From positions 124,001 through 188,000 of the forward strand of contig CAVIJT010000001.1 in NCBI GenBank assembly GCA_963643465.1: a stretch of 64,000 nt of DNA, written 5' to 3'. Positions 1 to 9,070 of the stretch are shown here, piece after piece. Position 1 is the stretch's first letter; every line of letters starts with the position of its first letter. The notes under the pieces are model-generated. The model was not told the DNA's origin and made no database searches. It worked only from the letters and a program-made list of their open reading frames with translations. The translations under genes and the position numbers were made by a program. Origin of the DNA: CAG-411 sp963643465 (GTDB lineage Bacteria; Bacillota; Clostridia; Lachnospirales; Lachnospiraceae).

Positions 1-1947
1 CTCTGTCAACTTTTTAAAATACATTCTCACAATTGGAGATGTAATTACAATTGGATTTTTTCCTAAATCCTCAAGTTTTGTAGTCTCTTTCTGTACCGCA
101 TTGATAATTGCCTGCTTTTTATCTGGGTCCAGAGTAAGATATGCTCCTTGTTCTGTCTGTTTTACGGCTCCCATAATATCCTGTTCAATTTTAGGATCTA
201 AAGTAACAACACTTGTCATCTCATTCATTGGGAAATATTTATTAGAGATTGCACGTTTTAAATTCTGTCTTACATACTCGGTTAATACATCTGTATCACG
301 AGTTGTCGGTGCATAATCTGCTAATGTTTCAAAAATCGTAATTAAATCGCGAATGGAAATCCCTTCACGAAGTAAATTTTGTAGCACTTTCTGAATCTCA
401 CCCACTCCAAGTAACTTTGGCACCAATTCTGCAATCAATGTACTATTTGCTTCCTGTACATTATTAATAAGATTCTGTACATCCTGTCTAGTAAGCAACT
501 CATCCAAATGACTACGAATTACCTCTGTCAAATGTGTAGCTATAATTGATGGAGGATCTACTACTGTATATCCCATAGACTCTGCACGTTCTCTCTGACT
601 TTCTGTAATCCAGATAGCAGGAAGATGGAACGACGGTTCAAAAGTAGGAATACCAGTAATTTCCTCTTCTACATATCCAGGATTCATAGCCATGTAATGA
701 TCAAACAAAATCTCACCATCACTAACTGGAACTCCCTTAATTTTAATTACATATTGATTTGGATTCAACTGAATGTTATCGCGCAATCGAATCATAGGCA
801 CTACACATCCAAGTTCCAATGCTACCTGACGACGAATCATAACTACACGATCCAATAAATCTCCACCTTGATTTACATCAGCTAATGGAATAATACCATA
901 TCCAAACTCCAATTCGATTGGATCGACTTGGAGTAAAGAAACTACATTTTCTGGTCTTCGTATCTCCTGAGCCTGTTCCTCATCCGCTTGCACTTCATCC
1001 TCGATTTCTTTTGTTCCAATCTTAGACTGGATAGAATAACCTGCTGCAATAAATGCTGCACCATATGCAAGGAAAATAAAGGTATTAAGAGGTGTCACAA
1101 GTCCTAAAAAGCACATACTTCCACCTACAATGTAAAGTACCTTAGGAATCGAGAATAACTGCTCAATTACAATATCTGTAATATTTGCTTCCTTTGATAC
1201 TTTTGTTACCAAAATACCAGTAGACAAAGAAATCAATAAAGATGGGATCTGAGATACTAATCCATCACCAATTGTTAAAATTGTATATTTCTGCAAAGCA
1301 GAATTAACATCTAAGCCCTGCATCATGACACCTGTCACTAATCCTCCAACCAGATTAATACAGGTAATAATAAGACCTGCAACAGCATCTCCTTTTACGT
1401 ATTTTGTCGCACCATCCATAGCTCCAAAGAAACTTGCTTCATCCTGTATTTTTTGACGTTTCTCTTTTGCCTGTTCATCTGTAATTGCCCCTGTATTCAA
1501 GTCAGCATCAATAGCCATCTGTTTACCAGGCATAGCATCCAAAGTAAATCGAGCAGATACTTCAGCTACACGCTCAGAACCTTTATTGATTACCATGAAC
1601 TGAATTAAAATTAAAATTGCAAAAACAATAACACCAATTACCAGATTTCCTCCACCAACAAAGTTACCGAATGTGGTTACGACGTTACCTGCATCACCTG
1701 TTTGCAAAATCAACTTTGTAGAAGAAACATTCAATGAAATTCTAAAAATTGTAGTAAACAACAGCAAGGTCGGAAAGCTGGACATACTAAGCGCTTCCCT
1801 TGAAAAAAGGGAATTAAAAAGGATACACAATGCTGTAGCAATATTTAACGCAAGCAATACATCCAATAACACCGATGGTATTGGCACAATAAAAAAGACA
1901 ATGGCAGCCAGTAAGTATATACCCAATACCAAATCTGCTTTCTTCAT
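1..1947 (-). CDS. flhA: Flagellar export gate protein FlhA (partial, C-terminus off window)
   Basis: FlhA is the large export-gate subunit of the flagellar type III secretion apparatus. The reading frame runs open from an ATG at 1947 to the left window edge, giving about 649 codons of a family that is usually near 690, so only the C-terminal tail is missing. The N-terminus (MKKADLVLGIYLLAAIVFFI) begins the multi-pass membrane half. The family-typical stretches SSFPTLLLFTTIFRISLNVS and GAMDGATKYVKGDAVAGLII follow, then the soluble C domain with PMIRLRDN. The ATG is preceded by GAGGAGGAAAACAAT. It lies 38 bp after flhB and is the last gene of the fliM-to-flhA run seen here. Confidence 0.97.
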   Translation of the reverse strand, partial: MKKADLVLGIYLLAAIVFFIVPIPSVLLDVLLALNIATALCILFNSLFSREALSMSSFPTLLLFTTIFRISLNVSSTKLILQTGDAGNVVTTFGNFVGGGNLVIGVIVFAILILIQFMVINKGSERVAEVSARFTLDAMPGKQMAIDADLNTGAITDEQAKEKRQKIQDEASFFGAMDGATKYVKGDAVAGLIITCINLVGGLVTGVMMQGLDVNSALQKYTILTIGDGLVSQIPSLLISLSTGILVTKVSKEANITDIVIEQLFSIPKVLYIVGGSMCFLGLVTPLNTFIFLAYGAAFIAAGYSIQSKIGTKEIEDEVQADEEQAQEIRRPENVVSLLQVDPIELEFGYGIIPLADVNQGGDLLDRVVMIRRQVALELGCVVPMIRLRDNIQLNPNQYVIKIKGVPVSDGEILFDHYMAMNPGYVEEEITGIPTFEPSFHLPAIWITESQRERAESMGYTVVDPPSIIATHLTEVIRSHLDELLTRQDVQNLINNVQEANSTLIAELVPKLLGVGEIQKVLQNLLREGISIRDLITIFETLADYAPTTRDTDVLTEYVRQNLKRAISNKYFPMNEMTSVVTLDPKIEQDIMGAVKQTEQGAYLTLDPDKKQAIINAVQKETTKLEDLGKNPIVITSPIVRMYFKKLTE

Positions 1948-1985
1948 ATTGTTTTCCTCCTCTTTTTCTATACCCAATCAATATT

Positions 1986-3158
1986 TTAGGACTGTTTTAG
2001 CCCATATACATAAGCCAAAATTTCCGCCACTGCCTGATACAGTTCTGGTGGAATTTCTTGATCTACCTCAACGTTATAATATAACATACGAGCAACTGGC
2101 TTATTCTCCACAATTTCTACTTTATTTTCTCTGGCAGTTTCCTTAATCTTTTCTGCCACATAATCTGCACCCTTTGCCACTACAATTGGTGCAGCAGATG
2201 TATCTCTATCATATTTCAATGCAACCGCCAAATGCGTAGGGTTTGTAATAACCACATCTGCGTCTGGAACAGACTGCATCATTCTTCTCTGAGATGCCTC
2301 TCGCATTCTAGCTTTAATTTTTCCTTTTACCTGAGGATCTCCTTCAGAATTTTTATACTCATCTTTAATTTCTTGCTTTGTCATTTTCATATCTTCTGAA
2401 AACTTACGTTTCTGATAAAAATAATCCGCTGCAGCAATGACAAAAAAACATGCAGCAATTTTTAAACCTATATCAATAATCAGATTACCGATAGCTACTA
2501 TTGCAGTACCAATTTCATAACGATAAAACTGAAATAATAATCCATATTCATCTTTTAAAGTATCATACACAATATAAGATAATACTGCTACTTTTGCAAT
2601 TGACTTCAATAATTCTATCAATTTATCTTTAGAAAACAAACGCTTCATCCCTTTTAGAGGACTAAGTTTGCTTGGTTTTGGTTTTAAGGGCTTTAAAGTA
2701 GGCGCCCATTTTACCTGCGCCACATTAGTAACAACTGCCACTACAAAAGCAATTATCACGATAGGAGCAGAAATTTGTATAATAGCAATAACACATTCCT
2801 GCATAACTGCCATCATTGTATTATTTGTAACTTTTCCAGCTACAATAGAACTAATACTTCCATAAATCTGAACAAAACGTTCCAAAAATCCAGTTCCTAT
2901 ATAACCTGCAAATAATTTTAAACCAAGAAACAATCCAAGTAGCATGCAAGCAGTTATTACTTCCATACTTTTTGCAACTTGACCTTCTTCTCTAGCCTCT
3001 TTCAGCTTTTTAGGCGTTGCCGGCTCTGTCTTTTCACCGCCAGGTCCTTCTTTTGCAAACATCTGCAAATTATATTTCCACGGTAACTGCTCAGAAGAAT
3101 GAACAGTTCCTAGTATACTTATCGTCTTATCTTCATTCAAACAAATCCCTCGTATCAC
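1986..3158 (-). CDS. flhB: Flagellar export switch protein FlhB
   Basis: FlhB sits in the export gate and switches substrate specificity from rod/hook to filament proteins after cleaving itself. The 390-aa frame shows GEKTEPATPKKLKEAREEGQ near residues 41–60, four hydrophobic segments and the autocleavage motif NPTH at residues 306–309 within DADVVITNPTHLAVAL. The assigned start is a GTG at 3158 that shares one base with the fliR stop codon (TAGTG), suggesting translational coupling, since no good Shine-Dalgarno sequence lies upstream. A shorter start at Met33 would remove YNLQ, which relatives tend to keep, so the long form is preferred. Start confidence is moderate, identity high. Confidence 0.95.
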   Translation of the reverse strand: MIRGICLNEDKTISILGTVHSSEQLPWKYNLQMFAKEGPGGEKTEPATPKKLKEAREEGQVAKSMEVITACMLLGLFLGLKLFAGYIGTGFLERFVQIYGSISSIVAGKVTNNTMMAVMQECVIAIIQISAPIVIIAFVVAVVTNVAQVKWAPTLKPLKPKPSKLSPLKGMKRLFSKDKLIELLKSIAKVAVLSYIVYDTLKDEYGLLFQFYRYEIGTAIVAIGNLIIDIGLKIAACFFVIAAADYFYQKRKFSEDMKMTKQEIKDEYKNSEGDPQVKGKIKARMREASQRRMMQSVPDADVVITNPTHLAVALKYDRDTSAAPIVVAKGADYVAEKIKETARENKVEIVENKPVARMLYYNVEVDQEIPPELYQAVAEILAYVYGLKQS

Positions 3159-3928
3159 TATGGCGCCAAATATTTCACTGCATCATTTACCAATATTTTC
3201 ATCTCTTCATAAATCATATCAGCAACGGTTGGAATATACTTTGCTGCAAGCGCAAGCACTACCAAACCAACAAATATTTTTAACTGTATTCCTATTACAA
3301 ACATGTTCATCTGAGGTGCCACTTTTGCAAGTACACCCAATACTACATTGACTACCAACATTGCAGCAAAAACAGGCAACACAATTCGAAATCCTATAAT
3401 AAAGTAGTCCTTTATAAGTGTAACCATAACAGTGTGTAATCTTATATCAAACACAGCTTTTCCAACTGGTATATAGTTAAACGCATCTATAATAGCTCGC
3501 AATATATAACGATATAAATCAGTTGCTAATAAAATTAACATAACAAAATAGGTGTATAGATTTCCCGTTACTGTAGTATTCATATTTGTGGTAGGACTCA
3601 TAACATTTGCCATGGAAAATCCTATCTCCATGTCTATAATTTGCCCTGAAAAACCTAAAATCAGAATACAGCAACTCATTAAAAATCCAATAATCAATCC
3701 AACCGCAAACTCTACAATGACTAATCCGGCATATCCAATTACACCAGAATATTCCAACGTATATTTATCCAAATTTCCATACATTACAATCGCAATAAAG
3801 AAACTAAGACCAATCTGTACTCGCTTTGGAACATTCGGCAGACTAAAGAAAGGTGCCGAAAATATAAAACCTGATATTCGAACCAATATCAAAAGAAAAA
3901 ACTCTAAATTTTCAATTGTAAAAGACAT
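3158..3928 (-). CDS. fliR: Flagellar export gate protein FliR
   Basis: FliR is one of the three proteins (FliP, FliQ, FliR) that form the membrane core of the flagellar export gate. The 256-aa product is almost wholly hydrophobic and carries FliR features: APFFSLPNVPKRVQIGLSF near the N-terminus and PVFAAMLVVNVVLGVLAKVA followed by QMNMFVIGIQLKI. The length matches the family. Its TAG stop overlaps the GTG of flhB by one base. It follows fliQ by about 34 bp and is translated from an ATG with a modest GAGGG upstream. Confidence 0.96.
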   Translation of the reverse strand: MSFTIENLEFFLLILVRISGFIFSAPFFSLPNVPKRVQIGLSFFIAIVMYGNLDKYTLEYSGVIGYAGLVIVEFAVGLIIGFLMSCCILILGFSGQIIDMEIGFSMANVMSPTTNMNTTVTGNLYTYFVMLILLATDLYRYILRAIIDAFNYIPVGKAVFDIRLHTVMVTLIKDYFIIGFRIVLPVFAAMLVVNVVLGVLAKVAPQMNMFVIGIQLKIFVGLVVLALAAKYIPTVADMIYEEMKILVNDAVKYLAP

Positions 3929-3962
3929 ATTTAGCTACCCTCTTACTTTGTCTGCAAACAAA

Positions 3963-4232
3963 TTACTTAATATACAAATTAAAATTCTCACATAACTGAG
4001 TCATATAAGATACAATATTATTCATAATCCACGCACCACAAAGCACAATGGTTAATAATATTGCTAAAAATTTAGGTACAAACGTAAGTGTCTGTTCCTG
4101 AATGGATGTTACTGTCTGAAAAATACTGATTAATAAACCAACAACCAGCGAGACTAACAAAATAGGTGCTGACACTTTTAAAATCAACCACACAGTTGCC
4201 ATCGTAATATTTACAACAGTTTCGTCTGTCAT
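3963..4232 (-). CDS. fliQ: Flagellar export gate protein FliQ
   Basis: FliQ is a small two-helix membrane subunit of the flagellar export gate. From the ATG at 4232 the product is 89 aa (MTDETVVNITMATVWLILKV...), the usual size. It has two hydrophobic helices around the family sequence TSIQEQTLTFVPK. An upstream in-frame TTG would add seven residues, but the sequence AGGAGAGAGCAT directly before the ATG is the ribosome site, so the upstream codon is rejected. It sits between fliP and fliR in the conserved P-Q-R order. Confidence 0.95.
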   Translation of the reverse strand: MTDETVVNITMATVWLILKVSAPILLVSLVVGLLISIFQTVTSIQEQTLTFVPKFLAILLTIVLCGAWIMNNIVSYMTQLCENFNLYIK

Positions 4233-4289
4233 ATGCTCTCTCCTCTCAAACAATCTTATCCCACTCTACTATACACTAACACTTTATTG

Positions 4290-5141
4290 TCAGTAAAAGG
4301 TTTTCACCAATTGTCCAATAATCAAACTCCAACCATCTGCCATAATAAATAATAAAATCTTAAAAGGCATTGAAATTGTTGTCGGAGGAAGCATCATCAT
4401 ACCCATGGACATCAAAGCCGACGCCACAACCATATCAATAATGATAAATGGCAAATAAATTAAAAATCCAATAATAAACGCTTTTCTTAACTCGCTGACA
4501 ATAAATGCAGGAATTATAGTTGTCGTTGGTATATTGTCCACCGAATTACCTAACTCCTCAGTAGATACACCCGAAATTTCCAAAAACATTTTCAAATCTT
4601 TACGATCTGTCTGTTCCAACATAAAAGTTCGTATAGGAGCCATTCCTTTCTCCAATGCTTGTTCCTGAGTAATCTGCCCTTTATCATAAGGCTGCAATGC
4701 CTCTGTGTTGACTTGGTTAAATACCGGTGCCATAATAAACAACGTTAAAAATAATGACAACCCAATCAAAATTTGATTAGGCGGTGTTGTCTGCGTTCCC
4801 AGTGCAGACCTTGTAAAATGAAGTACCACTAAAATTCTTGTAAAAGACGTCACCAATACCAATATTGCCGGTGCCAATGAAATAACAGTAAGCACAAGCA
4901 CTATTTTTAATGTACTACTGAGGGATGTACTTCCCTCATTGGTAGAAATACTTAAATTGAAATCGTCATTTCCCTCTGTATCCACAGCTCCACTTCCGTC
5001 GATCTCATCTACTTCTGTAGCATGAACAACTGTTACTCCAGAACACTGTGGCACGAAAAAAAAGGTCAGTAAACACACGCAAAACAACAAACCAATTCCC
5101 TTAGCCATAACTCCACCAAGTCTTCTTATCATTTCAAACAT
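4290..5141 (-). CDS. fliP: Flagellar export gate protein FliP
   Basis: FliP is the main pore-forming subunit of the export gate. The 283-aa product starts with a signal-peptide-like hydrophobic segment (about residues 12–40), as is known for FliP. A short acidic/serine region follows, then the core with TSFTRILVVLHFTRSALGTQ, the PPNQILIGLSLFLTLFIMAP stretch and C-terminal helices with LPFIIIDMVVAS and MMLPPTTISMPFKILLF. It lies 13 bp downstream of fliO. The first ATG has only a weak AAAGG upstream and a start at Met12 cannot be excluded, though that would leave the signal peptide intact. Confidence 0.96.
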   Translation of the reverse strand: MFEMIRRLGGVMAKGIGLLFCVCLLTFFFVPQCSGVTVVHATEVDEIDGSGAVDTEGNDDFNLSISTNEGSTSLSSTLKIVLVLTVISLAPAILVLVTSFTRILVVLHFTRSALGTQTTPPNQILIGLSLFLTLFIMAPVFNQVNTEALQPYDKGQITQEQALEKGMAPIRTFMLEQTDRKDLKMFLEISGVSTEELGNSVDNIPTTTIIPAFIVSELRKAFIIGFLIYLPFIIIDMVVASALMSMGMMMLPPTTISMPFKILLFIMADGWSLIIGQLVKTFY

Positions 5142-5154
5142 GCAAAACCAACCT

Positions 5155-5532
5155 TTACTCTTTATTTTTCTTTGTAGGCACTTTACCTTTTGCCTTTGCC
5201 AGAAATTCTTTAAAATCTGGCAAAGGCTTTATTGTGTCCTCAGTAATTGCTAAATCTTCCTCTTCCACCTCTCCTAAATATGAAATTTCGTCTTTACCAA
5301 CACCTAGAACGAAAAATTTGTTACCTACTTTTACAATTTGAATCGTCTTGTTCGGTCCCATCCTATACCCTTCAACAACTCGAATATTCCTATTTCCAAA
5401 CTGTGCTTGTCCCTGTGCCCCAATCCATCTTGCGACAAAGTACGCCACAATTAAAATCACTACAAACACAAACAACACAGATATAAATTGCAAGAAATTA
5501 TCCCCTGTATTTGTTATCGAAAGTATAAACAT
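5155..5532 (-). CDS. fliO: Flagellar biosynthesis protein FliO/FliZ
   Basis: FliO is a small bitopic membrane protein that assists assembly of the FliP ring. The 125-aa product has one N-terminal transmembrane helix (about residues 15–37, VLFVFVVILIVAYFVARW). A cytoplasmic domain follows with IRVVEGYRMGPNKTIQIVKV and FFVLGVGKDEISYLGEV, the FliO signature, and then a lysine-rich tail. It sits between cheY and fliP, the place this gene holds in Bacillus (fliZ) and clostridia. The gap to cheY is 3 bp, so the two are probably co-translated. Confidence 0.9.
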   Translation of the reverse strand: MFILSITNTGDNFLQFISVLFVFVVILIVAYFVARWIGAQGQAQFGNRNIRVVEGYRMGPNKTIQIVKVGNKFFVLGVGKDEISYLGEVEEEDLAITEDTIKPLPDFKEFLAKAKGKVPTKKNKE

Positions 5533-5535
5533 AGA

Positions 5536-5898
5536 TTATCCCACCACTTTTTTAATAGCTTCTAACACACGATCTGCCTGAAATGGTTTAACAATAAAGT
5601 CTTTAGCACCAGACTGAATTGCTTCAATAACCATTGCCTGTTGTCCCATGGCAGAACACATAATTACTGTTGCGCCTGGATCTGTCTCTTTAATTTTCTT
5701 TAATGCCTGAATACCATCCATCTCTGGCATCGTGATATCCATCATTACTAAGTCCGGCTTTGTCTCATTATACTTTTCGACTGCCTTTAATCCATTTTCT
5801 GCTTCTCCTGCAACATTATATCCATTTTTTGTAAGAATGTCCTTAATCATCATTCTCATAAATGCTGCATCATCACATATTAAAATATTCTTAGCCAT
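5536..5898 (-). CDS. cheY: Chemotaxis response regulator CheY
   Basis: Single-domain receiver protein of 120 aa that, when phosphorylated by CheA, binds the FliM/FliY switch to control motor direction. The residues needed for phosphorylation are present: the acidic pair Asp9/Asp10, the phospho-acceptor Asp54 (VMMDITMPEMDG), Ser82 and Lys104 (FIVKPF). There is no output domain. AAGGAGA precedes the ATG. It lies between fliY and fliO, as in Bacillus and clostridial fla/che operons, which separates it from unrelated response regulators. Confidence 0.95.
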   Translation of the reverse strand: MAKNILICDDAAFMRMMIKDILTKNGYNVAGEAENGLKAVEKYNETKPDLVMMDITMPEMDGIQALKKIKETDPGATVIMCSAMGQQAMVIEAIQSGAKDFIVKPFQADRVLEAIKKVVG

Positions 5899-5924
5899 AC
5901 TAATTCTCTCCTTATCCCTTATAT

Positions 5925-7076
5925 TTATTTGATAATCTCGGTCACTCTTATACCAAAGTTTTCCTCGATTACAACTACTTCCCCTTTGGCAACAAATTTG
6001 CCATTTACTAATACGTCAATTGGTTCTCCTGCCAGTTTGTTCAACTCAATAATTGTTCCTGGCGAAAACTCTAAAATCTCTTTTATGGACTTATTTGTTC
6101 GTCCAAGTTCAACTGTAACCTCCAATGGCACATCCATAATGAGTTCGATGTTCTCCTGCTGATTTAAAGGTACAATGGCCTGATTAAATTGCTGGAACTG
6201 TACAGGTTGAACATTTACATCCGGCATAGGCATACCATACATAGGTTGTTGCATCATAGGTTGCTGTGGCATACCTTGCTGCATCATTGGCTGTTGTGGC
6301 ATTGCCTGCTGCATTACTGGCTGTTCCTGTTGTACTGGTGCAGGTGCTGCTACTGGCTCTGGTGTAGGCGCTGGTGCCGGTTCAGATGCCGTCGTGCTAC
6401 TATCCATGCCACCATTAATAAATCTTTCATATAGTTCCTTTGCAAAATCCACTGGATATAACTGCATAATCTGACTATCTACAACATCACCAATCTCCAT
6501 TTTAAAGGCAACCATGACGAATTCTCCATCTAAAAATGAAGTAATCTCATCCTGAATCGTATCACTTAAGTCAATCAAACTAGCCTTTGGTGGACTAATA
6601 TCAATCTTCTTCTCAAGCATAGATGAAAGTGAAGTAGATGCTGCCCCCATCATCTGATTCATTGCCTCACTGATTGCACTTAAATGTAAATCCGACAATT
6701 CATCCGCAACATTGCTTCCATCTCCACCCATCATCAGGTCGGTGATTACCTTTACATCCGATTCATTTAAAATCAGCACATTACTTCCATCTAAACCTTC
6801 GATATAAGCAATCTGCACGAAAACGCAAGGTCTGGCAAACTTTGAAGACAACTCATTCAATGTTACCATTGAAACAGTAGGTGTTGTAATCATTACTTTT
6901 GCATTTACAAGTGTTGATAAAGTAGTTGCCGCAGTCCCCATACAAATATTGGCAATTTCACCAACTGCATCTTTTTCAACATCTCCTAATGCTCCTGAAG
7001 CAGCACTCTCTGTCTGTTCCTCACCGCCTCCGTTTAACAGAGCCTCAATCTCTTCTTGGGATAACATTCCATCCAT
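5925..7076 (-). CDS. fliY: Flagellar switch protein FliY (CheC-like phosphatase + FliN domain)
   Basis: FliY is the Gram-positive C-ring protein that joins a CheY-P phosphatase to a FliN domain. In the 383-aa product the N-terminal LSQEEIEALL resembles the FliM peptide that binds CheY-P. Two CheC-type active-site helices follow (DAVGEIANICMG near residue 36 and AISEAMNQMMGAAS near 130). A low-complexity Pro/Gln/Met linker of roughly 65 residues with repeated PQQPMMQQ units follows at about 230–295, and then a C-terminal SpoA/FliN domain (ELIMDVPLEVTVELGRTNKS). It starts 2 bp after the fliM stop, with GGGAGG inside the fliM end. Confidence 0.95.
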   Translation of the reverse strand: MDGMLSQEEIEALLNGGGEEQTESAASGALGDVEKDAVGEIANICMGTAATTLSTLVNAKVMITTPTVSMVTLNELSSKFARPCVFVQIAYIEGLDGSNVLILNESDVKVITDLMMGGDGSNVADELSDLHLSAISEAMNQMMGAASTSLSSMLEKKIDISPPKASLIDLSDTIQDEITSFLDGEFVMVAFKMEIGDVVDSQIMQLYPVDFAKELYERFINGGMDSSTTASEPAPAPTPEPVAAPAPVQQEQPVMQQAMPQQPMMQQGMPQQPMMQQPMYGMPMPDVNVQPVQFQQFNQAIVPLNQQENIELIMDVPLEVTVELGRTNKSIKEILEFSPGTIIELNKLAGEPIDVLVNGKFVAKGEVVVIEENFGIRVTEIIK

Positions 7077-7078
7077 TC

Positions 7079-8059
7079 TTACATTTCCTCCCTTATAACT
7101 GATGTCACTCTAACTGCATATTGATCCGAGGAGGCTCCCGGAAGTGCAGTAAACTTTCTAATATTCCCCACATAGACATTTAACTCTTCGTCCGTCTTTG
7201 TGTTTAGGCGAATGATATCACCCACCTGAATATTTACAAAATCATTTACTGATATTGTACTCTTTCCTAAAACTGCTTTGATAGGAATCTTAGCTCTGGA
7301 AATGGTATGTTCTATCATCTCCTGATAAATCTCTTCATCTTTCAACTGCATACTCGCATACCAATACTTGGTGTTCAATCTATCAATTACATTTTCCACC
7401 GTAGCATACGGAATACATACATTCATCAAACCTTCTACTGCACCAATACTAACATTCATAGTAACAATTGCAATCATTTCACTAGGTGAAATAATCTGTG
7501 CAAACTGTGAATTCGTCTCGATTCTTTCCAGTCGAGGTTCAATACTTACTACACTCTCCCATGGTTCAATCAATAGATTCGTGCAGACATTCATTACTCT
7601 TTCAATAATAATCAATTCTACCTCAGTAAAATCTCTTGTTTTGTCTAACGGCTTTCCGCTTCCTCCTAACATACGATCAATAATCGTATAACCTAGGTTA
7701 TCAGCCAATTCCAAGATGATGTTACCTTCCAGCGGCGCAACACTTACTACACTCAAAATTACTGGATTAGATAACGCATTGGAAAATTCTGAATATGTAA
7801 TTGCCTCAGAATTCATTACTTCGATTTGAACTGATTTACGGAAATATGCTGGCAAATTTGTTGAAAGCAATCTTCCATAATGCTCAAAAATAATCTCTAG
7901 TGTTCTCAAATGCTCCTTTGAAAACTTCGATGGTCTGGCAAAGTCATATACCTTGACACTTTTGTCTGAATCATCTTTGATTTCATCTGCATCAAAATCC
8001 CCACTATTCATCGCCGCAAGTAAATTGTCAATCTCGTCTTGCGATAAGACCTCGCCCAT
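7079..8059 (-). CDS. fliM: Flagellar motor switch protein FliM
   Basis: FliM is the C-ring protein that binds CheY-P and FliG. The 326-aa product has the N-terminal CheY-binding peptide (VLSQDEIDNLLAAM), the middle domain with MLGGSGKPL, a motif typical of FliM, and a C-terminal SpoA-type domain ending near INVQVGDI-like sequence (VNIQVGDIIRLNTKTDEEL). The length is standard. A GAGGTGAGATGA ribosome site lies before the ATG. It heads the fliM–flhA run and has about 430 bp of non-coding DNA upstream, beyond a terminator, so it is probably the first gene of its own transcription unit. Confidence 0.96.
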   Translation of the reverse strand: MGEVLSQDEIDNLLAAMNSGDFDADEIKDDSDKSVKVYDFARPSKFSKEHLRTLEIIFEHYGRLLSTNLPAYFRKSVQIEVMNSEAITYSEFSNALSNPVILSVVSVAPLEGNIILELADNLGYTIIDRMLGGSGKPLDKTRDFTEVELIIIERVMNVCTNLLIEPWESVVSIEPRLERIETNSQFAQIISPSEMIAIVTMNVSIGAVEGLMNVCIPYATVENVIDRLNTKYWYASMQLKDEEIYQEMIEHTISRAKIPIKAVLGKSTISVNDFVNIQVGDIIRLNTKTDEELNVYVGNIRKFTALPGASSDQYAVRVTSVIREEM

Positions 8060-8154
8060 TCATCTCACCTCATCTTGCATCTCAAGCTTGTCTTATTTCA
8101 TATTTTGTTATTAAGCATTTCATCATAAAAATATCCACTTAATAAAATATATCT

Positions 8155-8184
8155 ATATCATATCACACTTTTCGACTAAATCAA
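8155..8184 (-). promoter_or_regulatory. Weak candidate promoter of the fliM unit
   Basis: On the minus strand TTGATT and TGATAT are separated by 18 bases, about 95 bases before the fliM ATG. The match is only fair. Support comes from position: a terminator ends the upstream unit at about 8405 and fliM needs a start somewhere in this 433-bp gap. The rest of the gap (8185–8404) is very AT-rich. It contains a TATAAT and a TTGACA only 8 bases apart, too close to work together, and nothing else recognisable. Confidence 0.3.
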
Positions 8185-8404
8185 AGTATAAATTCACAAT
8201 TTATTTCATTTTTTTCAGTTTTTTATGTTTTTTGCAAAAACTTCATAAAAAAAGGAAAAATTTTTCCCAGTCTTTTCCACCGCCATACAAACTAATATTT
8301 TTAATAGGCTGTTTATATCATACAAAACACACTTTATAAGTTTCTCTGATTATAGCGGTATTTGTCAAATCTTCATACAAACAGTTAATTGCCCTCACTA
8401 CTAG

Positions 8405-8440
8405 CGAAAAAAATGCCATCGACATACACCGATGGCATTT
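8405..8440 (-). terminator. Rho-independent terminator after fliL
   Basis: A perfect 11-bp stem (AAATGCCATCG with CGATGGCATTT) around an 8-base loop occupies 8411–8440. Read on the minus strand it is followed by a run of T residues at 8405–8413. It lies 50 bp beyond the fliL stop, so it should end the flbD-motA-motB-fliL transcript. Confidence 0.85.
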
Positions 8441-8492
8441 CTATTTTTATCTCACAAATTATTCTATAATCATATATTAACTTACTAAAACA

Positions 8493-9020
8493 TTACTGGA
8501 AACGTAGATTATCAAAAGAAACATCTACAATAGTTTCCGTCTCAAAGAATTCCTGTAACTTTTTAATAATTTCCTGTCTCATAGAATCGCGATCTGCAGA
8601 AATTGTCTCATAATCATAACTTCCAATTACATCTGTCACTTTCTGAATAACATCACTTCCTCTGCTGTCAATAATCTCTGCTAAATCTTCATAATCATCA
8701 GCACCTTTGTTTATTGTTACATATATAGTATCTAACAATGCGTAATGTGCCTTTTCATCCTGACCTTCTTTTAGGTTAATTGTCAAAGTTAACTCTTTTG
8801 AACTCGAAAAACTATGCACCTCTGTATCTTTTACACTAATTGTCGCATTTTTATCTTTTTCTGACTGTTCTAATTCCAAATCAACCATCTGTGAAATGTC
8901 TTGTACCAGATTATTGGTTCTGTTCATTGCAGGTACCATAGTAAATACGATTACAGCAGTCAAAATTACGTTAATCACTGACAATGCCATAATAATTATT
9001 GTTAATATATTCTTCTTCAT
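8493..9020 (-). CDS. fliL: Flagellar basal body-associated protein FliL
   Basis: FliL is a single-pass membrane protein that surrounds the stator and affects motor torque. From the ATG at 9020 the product is 175 aa: a short cytoplasmic start, one transmembrane helix (about residues 5–28) and an extracytoplasmic domain ending in TIVDVSFDNLRFQ, the usual FliL C-terminal pattern. AGGAGGCACAAT sits before this ATG. An upstream in-frame codon at 9035 would put the ribosome site inside the gene and is rejected. It follows motB by 50 bp and is the last gene before the terminator at 8405–8440. Confidence 0.9.
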   Translation of the reverse strand: MKKNILTIIIMALSVINVILTAVIVFTMVPAMNRTNNLVQDISQMVDLELEQSEKDKNATISVKDTEVHSFSSSKELTLTINLKEGQDEKAHYALLDTIYVTINKGADDYEDLAEIIDSRGSDVIQKVTDVIGSYDYETISADRDSMRQEIIKKLQEFFETETIVDVSFDNLRFQ

Positions 9021-9070
9021 ATTGTGCCTCCTCACTTTTGAAATAACTACCGCTTCTTACTCTCTAATAG

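Noticed and set aside
8060..8404. Sigma-28-type promoter for fliM
   Set aside because: No TAAA...GCCGAT-like pair at workable spacing; a TTGACA and TATAAT are only 8 bases apart.
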